This document shows positions 63,828-64,000 of a DNA stretch of 64,000 nucleotides, piece by piece. The first letter of the stretch is position 1; each line of letters begins with the position of its first letter. The notes beneath the pieces were generated by a model that worked only from the letters and a program-made list of their open reading frames with translations, ran no database searches and was not told where the DNA came from. Source of the DNA: Lacinutrix sp. Hel_I_90 (lineage in GTDB: Bacteria; Bacteroidota; Bacteroidia; Flavobacteriales; Flavobacteriaceae); NCBI RefSeq assembly GCF_000934685.1, contig NZ_JYNQ01000001.1:3695501-3759500 (forward strand), read 5' to 3'. A program made the translations under genes and the position numbers.

Positions 63828-64000
63828 TTATTTTTGTATATTTTCTATTTCTATTAATTTTTTAGCTGAAAAGTGAATGAGCTCTTCAAAAAAACTGCTG
63901 AACTCCGTTTCAAATTCATCATAAAATTCCTGAAGTTCATTAATGGCTAAATTCATTTGAGCTCTATTGTGTGTTCTGCGATTCATTCCTTCTAATACTT
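63828..64000 (-). CDS. C-terminal part of an unidentified gene (5' end outside window)
   Basis: A minus-strand frame enters from the right edge and ends at TAA 63828-63830. The visible 56 codons read VLEGMNRRTHNRAQMNLAIN then ELQEFYDEFETEFSSFFEEL and end IENIQK. The composition is helical and acidic. I do not recognise the family. The true start is probably beyond the window, but a short gene starting at one of the internal ATGs cannot be excluded. Confidence 0.5.
   Translation of the reverse strand, partial: VLEGMNRRTHNRAQMNLAINELQEFYDEFETEFSSFFEELIHFSAKKLIEIENIQK

Overview
The window is a 64 kb stretch of an AT-rich chromosome that reads as a member of the Bacteroidota, almost certainly a marine-type Flavobacteriaceae. 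The reasons are the weak or absent Shine-Dalgarno sequences, possible TAnnTTTG-like -7 promoter elements, many short lipoproteins and OmpA-like proteins, the three small membrane proteins of the Lmo0937 family, a fused alpha/beta E1 2-oxoacid dehydrogenase and an M1-peptidase-like beta-barrel protein. I saw no rRNA, tRNA, CRISPR array, transposase or complete insertion sequence.

Region 1 (1-12.1 kb) is a signalling island. It starts with the 3' part of an AraC-type regulator that has a CxxC-containing N-terminus. Next come a hybrid PAS/HisKA/REC/HPt kinase with a 21-residue tandem repeat and an overlapping response regulator. A tight four-gene minus-strand operon follows, encoding a giant 1886-residue multi-PAS kinase, an Rcp1-like receiver, a REC-PAS-DHp protein without an ATPase domain, and a last single-domain receiver. 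Region 2 (12.6-18.5 kb) holds stress and envelope genes: a CsbD-like protein, a lipoprotein with three Ig-like domains and an ice-binding-like (DUF3494) domain, an OmpA-family protein, an Lmo0937-type peptide, a DUF6565-like lipoprotein and a small beta-barrel. Several of the small stress genes share an upstream AAC-N(23-28)-TTTG-like element.

Region 3 (19.1-22.5 kb) is an accessory block of small minus-strand genes (EcsC, two small conserved proteins, a YkgJ-type cysteine-cluster protein). Their spacers carry nested inverted repeats that look like integron attC sites. One small gene is broken by a premature stop, and a LytTR regulator survives only as its last 50 codons. This is the most unusual part of the window.

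Region 4 (22.5-64 kb) is mostly conserved housekeeping. It includes GNAT, CIA30, MiaE, an amine-oxidase-like flavoprotein, RecG, an M1 aminopeptidase, tandem patatins, a glutamate-synthase-like FMN protein, PcrA/UvrD, a Sua5/TsaC protein, a di-heme cytochrome c peroxidase, an OmpA lipoprotein, a GT2 glycosyltransferase, HolA, a DJ-1/PfpI protein, an alpha/beta hydrolase, a methyltransferase, the fused E1 dehydrogenase, a pseudo-M1 beta-barrel protein, a LOG-family protein, UvrA and gamma-glutamyltransferase. A decayed RDD-family gene and dispersed palindromes ending in GGAATGAC lie between them. Eight convincing intrinsic terminators separate the transcription units.
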